64,000 bases of DNA from Sphingomonas sp. Root710 (lineage in GTDB: Bacteria > Pseudomonadota > Alphaproteobacteria > Sphingomonadales > Sphingomonadaceae). The stretch spans positions 1 through 64,000 of the forward strand of contig NZ_LMIB01000016.1 of the NCBI RefSeq assembly GCF_001429065.1. Direction: 5' to 3'. The translations under genes and the position numbers were made by a program. Below, in pieces: positions 37,537 to 45,506 of this stretch. Below the pieces are notes generated by a model. The model did no database searches and was not told the DNA's origin. It was given only the letters and a program-made list of their open reading frames with translations. Positions within the stretch are counted from its first letter, which is position 1, and the number at the start of each line of letters is the position of its first letter.

Positions 37537-38382
37537 ATGTTTAGCGCAGGGGCGGGGCGTGCCCGTGCACTGTCGCATCTGGCGAAGAAATCTCTTCAAG
37601 TTGTGTTGGCAGGTGGGATCACAGTCAGTTCAACCATGGGACTGGCTCAATCGGTTGACGATCCATTTGGATTTCAGCAGCGATATATCACCAAGAGAAT
37701 GAGACCTATCTGCGAAGACAGAGCGTTGCTCGACGCCTTCGTTTTCGAAGTGTTTGGCCATTACCGTGCCAATATGTCCTCTACGGGTGATAGGCAGCTT
37801 GCCGAAGAGGCCTTGGCGCGAGAGTTGACTGCTGGATCGCGAGTTTCGGCCCAGTTTCTTGAGTGGCAAGGCGGCCAAATCAACGGTTCTTGTCATCTGG
37901 ACTTAGAGATCACACTCCCCCCGCAGAGCGTGGCCCAGTTGGGCGGTCACCCGCAGATGCGCGGCGACATGTGGTTCAATCTGGAACTCCGTGATGGGAA
38001 ATGGACGCTCGTTAACGTCACAGATGACCTCGGGAGTGGGGATAACTCGTTCCGTCGTTTCGCAGCGCCGTTCACAGATGCGATGGTCGAAGCTCGACTT
38101 GCTGCAAAGTATCAAATGGAAGCCGCAGCGGAGCAGCAGCGGCGCGATCAAATCAGTGCAGAAATCAAACGGCGTGACGACCGCGCTCGTGCAGAACGGC
38201 AGGCCTGGATCCGAAGGCATCCGGCGGAATATGCCGCTCAGCAACGCGCCGAGGCAAACAGGCGTGCGGCTCAAGCCGCTGACGAACGCCGCCGTCGCCT
38301 CGCTTGCGAAGCACATGGGGGTACCTGGGGCCAACGGATAACAGAAATGTTCCCCGCCTGCTTTTTCAGGACGGAACGCTGA
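37537..38382 (+). CDS. Exported hypothetical protein with Arg/Ala-rich C-terminal coil
   Basis: A 281-residue protein if started at MFSAGAGRARALSH, which gives a signal-peptide-like SLQVVLAGGITVSSTMGLAQ. An alternative ATG at 37273 overlaps the previous stop (ATGA) but would add 88 Arg-rich residues that look non-coding. A globular middle with two cysteines is followed by a helical, charged stretch (AEQQRRDQISAEIKRRDD onward, about residues 190-260). The end has CEAHGGTWG and CFF. The family is unknown. Its stop overlaps the next start by one base (TGATG). Confidence 0.5.
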   Translation: MFSAGAGRARALSHLAKKSLQVVLAGGITVSSTMGLAQSVDDPFGFQQRYITKRMRPICEDRALLDAFVFEVFGHYRANMSSTGDRQLAEEALARELTAGSRVSAQFLEWQGGQINGSCHLDLEITLPPQSVAQLGGHPQMRGDMWFNLELRDGKWTLVNVTDDLGSGDNSFRRFAAPFTDAMVEARLAAKYQMEAAAEQQRRDQISAEIKRRDDRARAERQAWIRRHPAEYAAQQRAEANRRAAQAADERRRRLACEAHGGTWGQRITEMFPACFFRTER

Positions 38383-39422
38383 TGTTGATGGTAGCAAAAG
38401 GTGCCGCTGGCGCGGCAATCGAATTGCACGATCACCATCTCGTCATAAGGCGGAGAGGTGTGGCGAGCATGCTGCATGGCATCGGCGGCGACAAGTCGAT
38501 CCCCCTGTCCAGCATCACGTCGGTGCAATTCAAGTCGGCTGGCATCCTCATGCCAGGCGAGATTCGTTTCTCGCTGATGGGGGAAACGGCAGCGTTCTTG
38601 AAAGAGCGCGATCCTAACAGGGTGCAGTTTCGCGGTTCGCAGCAAGGCGCGTTCGAGCGCCTTCGCAGCGCTATCCACTCCAAGATCAATCTCCCCTCGC
38701 TGCAGGCCCTAGCCGTGCAAAGCGCCAGGGCCAGGGAGGCGAATGCCGAGTGGCCTACCCGTGTGGCTGGTGGCGGCACGCGCTATGAGACTTCCACACG
38801 CCCATCGCCGTTGCAGATCGAGGACCACTCACACGCGCAGCGGGTGGGCGGTGATTGGGAGGCAGCCCAGCCGCTGGACCCGTCTGCTGCCGGATGGTTG
38901 GCCGAGCATAAGATTATCCGGGGCATAGCATATGCTGGCATCGTGCTTTTCTGCCTGCTGGCCTTCCTTGCCATGCTCGCTGATGACCCTAGTACACCTA
39001 TCGACGGGAACGGTGTTGAGGCGGCTCAGATAGAAGATGCTCCAACCGCGACGGAGGTGACCTATGAAGATGCACCTCCCGTCAGCGCCGACGATAGGTG
39101 GTTAGGGCAATATTCCGCCGCATTCGATGGCGCGAGTGGGACAGTGGAGATCACGCCACAAACAGGCGGCAGGCTTGCAGTCTCGATCGACATGGCCGGG
39201 GAGCGATGTGCCGGATCAGTTGCAGCCGTAGTTGATCGGCCGGAGGACAACCTGATCACGGTCGCGAAAGCGCCTTATGAGGATGGGGATGATCAGGAGA
39301 GTTCGTGTCGGATCAGCCTACGGAAGAACGGCGATGAGTTATCGATCACCGAAGAGGAGGTTTGCATGAATCATCACGGCATGAGCTGCGGGTTCAACGG
39401 CGTGGCTCGCCGGACGCAGTGA
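38382..39422 (+). CDS. Membrane protein with N-terminal PH-like domain
   Basis: A 346-residue protein whose ATG overlaps the previous stop. Residues 1-100 (AAIELHDHHLVIRRRG, KSIPLSSITSVQFKSAG, GEIRFSLMG, DPNRVQF) look like a bacterial PH/DUF4429-type domain. One membrane helix (IAYAGIVLFCLLAFLAMLA) lies near residue 190, followed by an acidic linker and a C-terminal domain with cysteines (ERCAGSV, SSCRIS, EEEVCMNHHGMSCGF). It is coupled to the preceding exported protein, which may act with it. The function is unknown. Confidence 0.65.
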   Translation: MLMVAKGAAGAAIELHDHHLVIRRRGVASMLHGIGGDKSIPLSSITSVQFKSAGILMPGEIRFSLMGETAAFLKERDPNRVQFRGSQQGAFERLRSAIHSKINLPSLQALAVQSARAREANAEWPTRVAGGGTRYETSTRPSPLQIEDHSHAQRVGGDWEAAQPLDPSAAGWLAEHKIIRGIAYAGIVLFCLLAFLAMLADDPSTPIDGNGVEAAQIEDAPTATEVTYEDAPPVSADDRWLGQYSAAFDGASGTVEITPQTGGRLAVSIDMAGERCAGSVAAVVDRPEDNLITVAKAPYEDGDDQESSCRISLRKNGDELSITEEEVCMNHHGMSCGFNGVARRTQ

Positions 39423-39713
39423 CGTCGACCCTGCTGTTAACTGCCGCGACGTTCAAGGCAAGGCTGCCGTGCTCGGATGGTTGAACCGACGATCGAAGAC
39501 CGCAATGATTTTTACGACCGATGGCACATCACTGAAACGAACCTCCGTCAAATATAGTTCGGAAGAGCCTTGCGAGATAGGCGAGGACTAACTGCCCTCC
39601 GTGGCAGCTTACCACCAGATCGCGGTCGAAAGCGGACCGTCGGCAAACCACCCCATCCCGGTCATTGATCAACCGATCGCCGAGCACTCTGCCGCTGATT
39701 GCTCCAGTTGCAG

Positions 39714-40121
39714 CTAGTCGCGGCGGAACCGCCGTTCCGGCATGGGCCGGCCGTCATCAAGCTGTCGCTGTACCTCTTCCCAGAAATCGTGAACGGCTCG
39801 GCCGCAACGGGGGCGGCTAAGGCATTCTTCGGTCTGCGGCGTATCGTTGAATCCCAGGCCGTAGATGATGCTGTTTATCGCCCGACCTAGATTCAGGTGT
39901 CGCAAATAGCTCCCGCCATCGGTCGTCGTCGGATGGCCGTCTTGCATCGCGGCCCAGAAATATTCGAAAGGATCACGGCTTCCGAAGCTCTGCGTGTACA
40001 GATAGGCGAGGCAAAAGCGCAGCGTCCATGACGGCTGAACTATTGCCTCGCTGCTCCTGCTGCGCGTATCCTGCAACGCCACCAGCGCCTTGAAGATGAG
40101 ATGCTCGCGCACGCTTGGCAT
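39714..40121 (-). CDS. Conserved hypothetical protein
   Basis: A 135-residue protein without a recognised domain. The composition is that of a folded protein (LRFCLAYLYTQSFGSRDPFEYFW, GRAINSIIYGLG, in pieces), with no membrane helix. It is followed upstream by two small genes in the same direction. The reverse reading frame is shorter and less convincing. The 291 bp between it and the previous rightward gene hold no gene I can support. Confidence 0.55.
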   Translation of the reverse strand: MPSVREHLIFKALVALQDTRSRSSEAIVQPSWTLRFCLAYLYTQSFGSRDPFEYFWAAMQDGHPTTTDGGSYLRHLNLGRAINSIIYGLGFNDTPQTEECLSRPRCGRAVHDFWEEVQRQLDDGRPMPERRFRRD

Positions 40122-40134
40122 ATCGGCTTATCGC

Positions 40135-40377
40135 TCAGAGTAGGAGTGGGTCGCCAAGACCATCCGCCACGCAGTACCGGGCGAATATCCGCGCAGCCTC
40201 CGTCGCCTCATGATATTGCCGCGTCCTCTTTCGCTCCGCATCGTCGAACGTGGGGGCATAGTTGCTGCCCTGCACGAGATATTCGTACATGGCTTGCGCA
40301 ACGGCGCGGAGCAGCGGGTCGGCGTGAGTGACGGAGCGGGGATCTGGTTTATTGCTGGTCCCGCGGGCCATCGTCAT
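40135..40377 (-). CDS. Hypothetical protein
   Basis: An 80-residue helical protein (LLRAVAQAMYEYLVQGSNY, RKRTRQYHEATEAARIFARYC). It overlaps the upstream HTH-protein gene by 29 bp and precedes the 135-residue gene by 13 bp, so the three are probably co-transcribed. No family is recognised. Confidence 0.5.
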   Translation of the reverse strand: MTMARGTSNKPDPRSVTHADPLLRAVAQAMYEYLVQGSNYAPTFDDAERKRTRQYHEATEAARIFARYCVADGLGDPLLL

Positions 40378-40906
40378 CGTCCGCGAACTTGATGGTGCCT
40401 AGCTCGACACCGCGATCGATCCGGGTGTCTAGCGTCGCCGCCCATTCGCAGGTCACTCGCCAATCGGTCAGAGCGTGAGGGCTAACGTTCAACGCCTTGG
40501 CCATAGCATTGTCGTGCATCTCGTTTGCCACGACTTCACGGCTCTCGATCGCACGGATCAGAGTGGCGGAAAGGCCGGAAGCTTCGGCGAGCTGCTCGAT
40601 CGAAAGGCCACGCCATAGCCGAACGGTTGTCAGCGCATGATAGCCGCGTTCATCGCCGGCATTGCGCACTTCAGCCGGCACCTTTTCACATTCGCCAGCG
40701 TCCAGCGTCACTAAGGCTGGGCCCAGAACGTTGATTGCCTCGAAGCCCTTATGGACGAAGCTGCGATATAGGGCCGACTTTGTCTCGTCCCGATCGATCG
40801 TCCGGTTTTCCAGTTCGGTCAGATCGTAGCCCGCCATCTCGGCGGCAATCTCGGCCATGCGGTGTGCGTAATCGATGTGCGTCGGCACCTTCGTGAAGAT
40901 GGTCAT
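40349..40906 (-). CDS. XRE-type helix-turn-helix protein
   Basis: A 185-residue protein with an XRE/Cro helix-turn-helix near residues 92-140: LWRGLSIEQLAEASGLSATLIRAIESRE and ALNVSPHALTDW (in pieces). The N-terminal 90 residues are of unknown type and could be a ligand or partner domain. It leads a leftward group of three genes and could be an island repressor or an antitoxin. Which of these cannot be decided from sequence. Confidence 0.65.
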   Translation of the reverse strand: MTIFTKVPTHIDYAHRMAEIAAEMAGYDLTELENRTIDRDETKSALYRSFVHKGFEAINVLGPALVTLDAGECEKVPAEVRNAGDERGYHALTTVRLWRGLSIEQLAEASGLSATLIRAIESREVVANEMHDNAMAKALNVSPHALTDWRVTCEWAATLDTRIDRGVELGTIKFADDDDGPRDQQ

Positions 40907-40990
40907 AACCTGTTTCCCGACTCAGTGTCTCAGATGGACCATTGAGAACATAGAGAGAACATAAGAGTCAATTGCGGGCGGCGAAACAAT

Positions 40991-41617
40991 CTATGCAGCC
41001 GTCCTTGCAAGCGTCGTCTCAGATGCCTCTTTGCCCGCCCGGGCGAGAGCGACAGTAAGCTTTCCGGCCGGCAACGGACGAAGCAGATCGGCTTCGGGTT
41101 GATCAGCGTATAGCCAGGATGCCCAATCTTCAGGCGGCAGGACGACGATCTGCCGGTCGTGGTAGGGCTGGATGTCGGGCCCGGGTGCTGTCGTCAGCAT
41201 CGTGAAGACATCGGGGTCACCTGCGCTGCCCGCTCGCCAAATACCCGCGATCCCCAGCGCCCCGCTGTCCGCTAATGAGAAGCGCCACTTGCTCTTCGGG
41301 CTCTTCGGGCCAGTGAATTCGAAGAAAGCGGTGGCGGGTATGATTATTCGCTGCTCTTTCGAGAAGTGGCGACCGTCAGAGCGGAAGTTGAAGGCCGGCT
41401 TCCCGCCTGGGCGTACGGGGGGAAAGCTCCAGCGCATCTGAGCAAGTTCAACGACGTTGCCCCGAGCGCGCATGACAGGCGCCATATCGTTAACGCGAAC
41501 GTCATCGGCCTCGGGCAAATCGTCTGGCGTCTGATCGACCGGAATGCCCAGCGCGAGCTTCTGCATGACTTCGCAATATTCTGCCCAGCGAAGATGCTGC
41601 TCATAGTCGTTGCACAT
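40991..41617 (-). CDS. SOS-response-associated peptidase (SRAP, YedK/HMCES-like)
   Basis: A 208-residue protein that forms a thiazolidine crosslink to abasic sites in single-stranded DNA through its N-terminal cysteine. MCNDYEQH places Cys at position 2, exposed after Met removal. The other active-site pieces are PAFNFRSDG (Asn), FFEFTGP (Glu) and IQPYHDRQIVVLP (His). Length and order are normal. It is one of many SRAP copies found on mobile DNA, where it may protect exposed single strands during transfer or replication. Confidence 0.92.
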   Translation of the reverse strand: MCNDYEQHLRWAEYCEVMQKLALGIPVDQTPDDLPEADDVRVNDMAPVMRARGNVVELAQMRWSFPPVRPGGKPAFNFRSDGRHFSKEQRIIIPATAFFEFTGPKSPKSKWRFSLADSGALGIAGIWRAGSAGDPDVFTMLTTAPGPDIQPYHDRQIVVLPPEDWASWLYADQPEADLLRPLPAGKLTVALARAGKEASETTLARTAA

Positions 41618-41622
41618 GGCGG

Positions 41623-41811
41623 CTAGCGCTTTTTGGCCTTCTCTGCGGCCGCGTTCAGCTTCTCGCGGTTATTGCCGACTTCTTTGATGAGCCTCTCCGC
41701 TTCCCGCTTGGAGAGGCCGTGTTTGCGGGCGAAGTAGCTGACTTCATAACCCTCGCCAGCGGCGACGCGGCTTCGGTCTGCACCACCGCGTTTCGATTTG
41801 CTGTCGGCCAT
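41623..41811 (-). CDS. DUF3606 family protein
   Basis: A 62-residue basic protein starting MADSKSKRGGADRSRV, with AAAGGAG ribosome site 6-7 bp upstream. The body GYEVSYFARKHGLSKREAERLIKEVG matches DUF3606, short helical proteins with a helix-turn-helix look. A longer in-frame start exists but lacks coding character. It ends 5 bp before the SRAP gene start in the same direction, so the two are likely one unit. Confidence 0.8.
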   Translation of the reverse strand: MADSKSKRGGADRSRVAAGEGYEVSYFARKHGLSKREAERLIKEVGNNREKLNAAAEKAKKR

Positions 41812-41970
41812 CGGATGCTCCTTTGCTGAGAAGCGCTCGAGGGGCGGTCGAGTTCCTCTGGCCAACGCCACGCGGTTATCTCCGTATCGGACCAATTCTT
41901 TCGGGTTCGCCTTGATAGAATTTCGCTACGGCCGCTACAGCGCCCGCGGGCACAACATCGGGAGGGGGGA

Positions 41971-42474
41971 ATGAGGAACGCGAAGGTAGCATTTGCCGTG
42001 GCAGCGGTGGTCGGGGCTATGGCACCCGCAGCACATGCGGCGCAGCTAGGGGCTGAGTTGAGCGCGGCACGTTTTGACGACACCTGGGGCGCTGAAGCTG
42101 GTGTGACTTACCGGGTCGGGCTTAGCCGCATCTATGTCGCGCCGACCATCGGTGCGTTCATCTACAAGGGCGACAACGACCGCTACTATACCCAGCAGTT
42201 GAGCAACGGGACCGAAGTTTGCCGCGACAGCTCTAACGGCCAGTTCGCTAAAAAATCGAGGTGCAATAATGTGGCCGCTGCTCCCTATGCCAGGATCGAG
42301 GTAGGCTTTACCTTCCCTGAACTTTTCACCATCGGGGGCGGCGCGCGCTTCACAACCAAGGGGCAGGAAGTGATCCCTTATGGCACGATTGCGATTCCGA
42401 TCGCGCCCAATGTCAATCTGAAAGCCAATGCCGGTAAGGACTACTATGCGCTTGGCCTGACTGTCGGATACTGA
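41971..42474 (+). CDS. Small exported beta-barrel-like protein
   Basis: A 167-residue protein with a signal peptide (MRNAKVAFAVAAVVGAMAPAAHA). The mature part alternates polar and aromatic residues (GAEAGVTYRVGLSRIYVAPTIGAFIY, PYARIEVGFTFPELFTIGGGARF, in pieces) and ends in LTVGY, as small outer-membrane barrels do. Two cysteines (VCRDSS, SRCNN) could form a disulfide in a loop. GGGAGGGG precedes the start. The role is unknown. Confidence 0.65.
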   Translation: MRNAKVAFAVAAVVGAMAPAAHAAQLGAELSAARFDDTWGAEAGVTYRVGLSRIYVAPTIGAFIYKGDNDRYYTQQLSNGTEVCRDSSNGQFAKKSRCNNVAAAPYARIEVGFTFPELFTIGGGARFTTKGQEVIPYGTIAIPIAPNVNLKANAGKDYYALGLTVGY

Positions 42475-42518
42475 TCACGACGAGCGCCTAGCGGTCCACA
42501 CGGAGCAGAGGAGGATCA

Positions 42519-42692
42519 ATGGTGGATGTGAGTGAACGAGTGTTCATGATTTCCGGCACAGACGCCAATGGCGACACCGAGATGTTTATGTCAGTCGATC
42601 GAGAGCGCGCCACCGCTAAGTATGTCGAGATGGTGACGCGCCTACGGGACGTCAGGAAAAATGACGCTTGGGACAACTTACAGGAAAATTAA
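42519..42692 (+). CDS. Small hypothetical protein
   Basis: A 57-residue frame with an excellent ribosome site (GAGGAGGATCA then ATG). It reads MVDVSERVFMISGTDANGD, then MFMSVDRERATAKYVEMV and a C-terminal DAWDNLQEN. Codon use looks coding. It starts 45 bp after the barrel-protein stop. The function is unknown. Confidence 0.6.
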   Translation: MVDVSERVFMISGTDANGDTEMFMSVDRERATAKYVEMVTRLRDVRKNDAWDNLQEN

Positions 42693-42862
42693 CACGGTTC
42701 ACGCCGCCCCTTCTGGTGTTGAGCAGAGGCGGCTTGCGACCCAATTGCGGTCATTTGCTGATCGCGTAGAATGGGATGGGACGAAGTCTCCCCCGTTGGG
42801 AGTGAGGACTGCTGTTAGCGGTGCTCCAGATAAGGCTGGAGAAGCTACGCGACGGAGGAAGA

Positions 42863-43150
42863 GTGGAAAACATCTCGTCAGTGATTGCTCGCCGCATGGA
42901 CGCCGTAGCAAAGCTCGCGCTCGATCGCGCGGCGATCGAACCGGTTGGTATACAGCGTTCACAGTATGAGACGATCGCGGCCAATTTTGAGGCTTACAGA
43001 GCTTCACTTCTCGCAGGCAAATTACCTCCAGTTGGCCTTGGTGCCGGGCTTGGCGCGGCACGGGCGATTAGCGAATGGAATATTGCGGATGCGAAGATAT
43101 TGAATGCGGTGGAAGAGATAGAGCACCTGTACCGTACAGGCGCGCAATGA
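42863..43150 (+). CDS. Hypothetical protein
   Basis: A 95-residue helical protein starting with GTG after GGAGGA; a GTG 42 bp upstream is the alternative. The text AVAKLALDRAAIEPVGI and YRASLLAGKLPPVGLGAGLGAARAI suggests a small amphipathic or membrane-associated protein. No family is recognised. Confidence 0.4.
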   Translation: MENISSVIARRMDAVAKLALDRAAIEPVGIQRSQYETIAANFEAYRASLLAGKLPPVGLGAGLGAARAISEWNIADAKILNAVEEIEHLYRTGAQ

Positions 43151-43305
43151 CCGCCTCCCACCCCATCTCGGACATTCCGTACCGGATTGGATCGAATAGC
43201 TGCTACCGACCCTTTGTTGCTATTCCGCCGCACGAACCATTAGCCAGAAACCTGCCATTGCGACTAGCCCGAACTCCCGCCATTCTCCTCTAGGAGGTGG
43301 CGATC

Positions 43306-43587
43306 ATGACTGCTTGGTTGAACGCAGACGGCAGGCCGTATGACCCCCACAAGGCAATCATCGCGTGGCAGGACGGGGACGCATCAGCGGGGGAGGAACT
43401 CTTCGAGCAACTCTATCATCAAGGTGCCGTCAACACCGCTTCATACGCTGCGGCTGAAGAGATTGTGAACATGATCATGGAGGCCTCGTCACCTGAATGG
43501 CACGCGTACGCGCTTCTGTCATTTATCGAAGAGGGGCGGCAGACGACCTCGAACCCGGCGTTGCCACCCGAACTACAAGCGTCGTAA
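43306..43587 (+). CDS. Hypothetical protein
   Basis: A 93-residue acidic protein with a very strong ribosome site (AGGAGGTG, 6 bp spacing). It reads MTAWLNADGRPYDPHKAII and then EELFEQLYHQGAVNTASYAAAEE. No motif is recognised. The same frame stays open for 297 bp after the TAA stop, which leaves room for a broken longer gene. Confidence 0.55.
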   Translation: MTAWLNADGRPYDPHKAIIAWQDGDASAGEELFEQLYHQGAVNTASYAAAEEIVNMIMEASSPEWHAYALLSFIEEGRQTTSNPALPPELQAS

Positions 43588-43656
43588 TTCAGCGCATGGG
43601 AGAAGGTTCTGCCCAAGGCACTTGCCGATCTACAAGACGCCGCAGACGATCCAACC

Positions 43657-43884
43657 GTGCGGAGCCTATTGGCCGTTGTTGCTCATGCGAAAGGGCAACA
43701 CACGCTCGCGACAATCGCGCTTTGTACAGAGGACGAGCGGACCTTTGCCTTCTATTTCCGCGGAAGCCGCCATTTCTGTCCAAAACGGATTGATCGGCTG
43801 CTTGCGACCCCAAACTCAGGCGTAACGCGCAGGATTAATAACACCGGATTGCAGATGTGCGCTAACGGTGGCAGGCCCCGGTGA
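43657..43884 (+). CDS. Possible hypothetical protein or readthrough remnant
   Basis: A 75-residue frame from a GTG, in the same frame as the preceding gene and separated from it by one TAA. The text SLLAVVAHAKGQHTLATIALCTEDE looks coding from about 43594 on (AWEKVLPKALADLQDAADDP), upstream of any ATG. It may be the second half of a gene interrupted by a stop codon. No ribosome site is evident. Confidence 0.3.
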   Translation: MRSLLAVVAHAKGQHTLATIALCTEDERTFAFYFRGSRHFCPKRIDRLLATPNSGVTRRINNTGLQMCANGGRPR

Positions 43885-43908
43885 CCATTCGTGTAAGGAC
43901 GCAGGACG

Positions 43909-44385
43909 GTGCAGCTAGGCTATGCTGAAACAGGCCTTTTAGAAGACTGCTACGAGGACTGGCGGGCGCTATGGGAGATACCCTCAGTGCGGCCGGTGAG
44001 GAGCATCGACGACAGTATCGCCTTTGTCACACCACTCGTGATGGGCGGTTACCTGACAACCCTCAAGGTGACGGCTTGGGAGCAAGCAAAGGGGGCGGTC
44101 TTGATGCCACTCGACGAGGCTCTTGCCGTCGTGAAGGATCGAGCAAACTACTCGCCGCCTGCAAAAACTGACGAGACGTTTTATCTGCTTGCCATCACCG
44201 CAATAGGTGAAGCTGCAATCCCGCCAGCCGCATTCGCCGTCGAAGGTAAGATTTTGCTGTCCGGCGGGGGCCGTGGACGCCAAAGCGAAGATAGCCAATT
44301 GCCACATATGAACACCAAACCCTTCCGCTCAGATTTCCACGCCATCTCAAACGCTCGAGCAATATCGAGATACCGTCGCTCGTGA
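43909..44385 (+). CDS. Hypothetical protein
   Basis: A 158-residue frame with a GTG start. The first ~110 residues (LEDCYEDWRALWEIPSVRPV, FVTPLVMGGYLTTLKVTAWEQ, AVLMPLDEALAVVKDRA) look like a folded protein. The last 40 are unlikely and overlap the convergent recombinase gene by 39 bp, so the natural C-terminus may have been lost when that gene arrived. No family is recognised. Confidence 0.45.
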   Translation: MQLGYAETGLLEDCYEDWRALWEIPSVRPVRSIDDSIAFVTPLVMGGYLTTLKVTAWEQAKGAVLMPLDEALAVVKDRANYSPPAKTDETFYLLAITAIGEAAIPPAAFAVEGKILLSGGGRGRQSEDSQLPHMNTKPFRSDFHAISNARAISRYRRS

Positions 44386-44925
44386 GAGCCCGAAATGCAC
44401 GACCGTTTGCGATAGGCTGGCATTGTTGTCCCGCCGCCATTTAGCAACTTCGGCGGGATCAGCAGCCTTTGGACGGCCCAAGCTGGGCTTGCCATGATGG
44501 GTTCTGCCAGTAGCAGCTAGAGCCGCTCGCGCCGCTGCCCGGCCGTTCTCGCACCGCTCGACGATTCGCCGACGCTCCATGTCCGCCACTTGCGCAAGAA
44601 CAGCGACAACGATCTCGCCCACACCGCGGCCGATCGCGCCAAGCCCATGAACATGGACAGTTACACCCATCTCAATCAGCCGGCGCACAGTGGCCTGGAT
44701 ATCGAGCGCGTCGCGGCCGAGCCGGTCGATCGCGGCAACGTGGAAGGTGTCGCCTTCGCGCACATACGTCAGCAGTCGGCCAAAGCCAGGTCGCTCGGCA
44801 GCCGGGATAAGGCCACTGACATCGGTATCGTCAAACTCCTTATCGAAATTGCCACCAAGCTCTATTCGTTGGGCATCGATCGACTGATCGCGAGATGAGA
44901 CTCGATAATAAGCAATGCGTGACAT
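44347..44925 (-). CDS. Small serine recombinase (resolvase/invertase)
   Basis: A 192-residue recombinase. The catalytic serine is Ser10 in IAYYRVSSRDQS. The conserved RPGFGRLLTYVREGDTFHVAAIDRLGRDALD segment (in pieces) and the helix EIVVAVLAQVADMERRRIVER follow, with a C-terminal helix-turn-helix (ASLSQTVVHFGLSRATVSRY). Length is that of Tn3-type resolvases or Gin/Hin invertases. No transposase is adjacent. A 427 bp gene-free stretch separates it from the Nudix-like cassette. An upstream in-frame start would add nine residues. Confidence 0.9.
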   Translation of the reverse strand: MSRIAYYRVSSRDQSIDAQRIELGGNFDKEFDDTDVSGLIPAAERPGFGRLLTYVREGDTFHVAAIDRLGRDALDIQATVRRLIEMGVTVHVHGLGAIGRGVGEIVVAVLAQVADMERRRIVERCENGRAAARAALAATGRTHHGKPSLGRPKAADPAEVAKWRRDNNASLSQTVVHFGLSRATVSRYCSSV

Positions 44926-45352
44926 GTGCGTTCCGTCTCGAAACCTACTCAACCATTTTGAACTAGGCGCACAAGTCTATTTAATATCTTTTGAAGCAGT
45001 GATCCAGACCCTATCATGGGAGTCGCATTACTTACAACTTCTCGGGATGCCCGACTTCAGGCCGATTGCCGAATCATTGGGTTCGGTTCGCTGACCGTGA
45101 AAGCGGACGCCAGTACCGAGGCACCGCGCGATATCTAATTCGAGCGCGGGCGCGCCCGCTCACTTGATCGGCCTCCGCCTCGGGGTTGAAAACGTGGATT
45201 GCGCCGACGGTTCTCGACTTCGCTCCTCCTCTTGGTAGGTCCTCTAGATATCGGAGACGGAAATTCCAGATTCGGGCATTTTGGGTGTCATGGCAATATC
45301 GGCGTGGGTCTGAGATGATCTCCTCTCGAAAAGACCAACGAAGGGGATCGAA
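44926..45352. other. Gene-free stretch with repeat copy
   Basis: These 427 bp between the divergent recombinase and the Nudix-like cassette contain no gene I can support. They include the upstream region of the recombinase and one copy of the TACAACTTCT-type repeat. Reading frames on both strands here are low-complexity shadows. Confidence 0.6.
45033..45049. repeat. Direct repeat copy A (17 bp)
   Basis: TACAACTTCTCGGGATG is identical to a sequence at 60334-60350, and its first ten bases recur at 48769-48778 just after the cassette. It lies 320 bp before the first small frame of the cassette. Confidence 0.6.
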
Positions 45353-45493
45353 ATGCACGAATTTCATGCTTTCGCCGCAACGCGGCTTTGCTCCAACGCC
45401 GCTTATCACGGACGCGACCGGCAGATGATGTTCCGTGGAACCAGATTTCAGGCCATCGCTCCTGCGGCGATCAGCGCCACCCCAGCTTCTTAA
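45353..45493 (+). CDS. Short leader-like reading frame of the Nudix-like cassette
   Basis: A 46-residue frame (MHEFHAFAATRLCSNAAYHG, ending AISATPAS) with a good ribosome site (GAAGGGGATCGAA then ATG). It ends 13 bp before the start of the large gene. It could encode a small partner or regulate translation of the next gene. No family is recognised, and it may also be non-coding. Confidence 0.4.
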   Translation: MHEFHAFAATRLCSNAAYHGRDRQMMFRGTRFQAIAPAAISATPAS

Positions 45494-45506
45494 AGGAAAC
45501 CGCACC

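Noticed and set aside
39423..39713. Short frames of 26-40 codons in the gap before the 135-residue gene.
   Set aside because: No ribosome site, no motif, and competing frames of equal quality.
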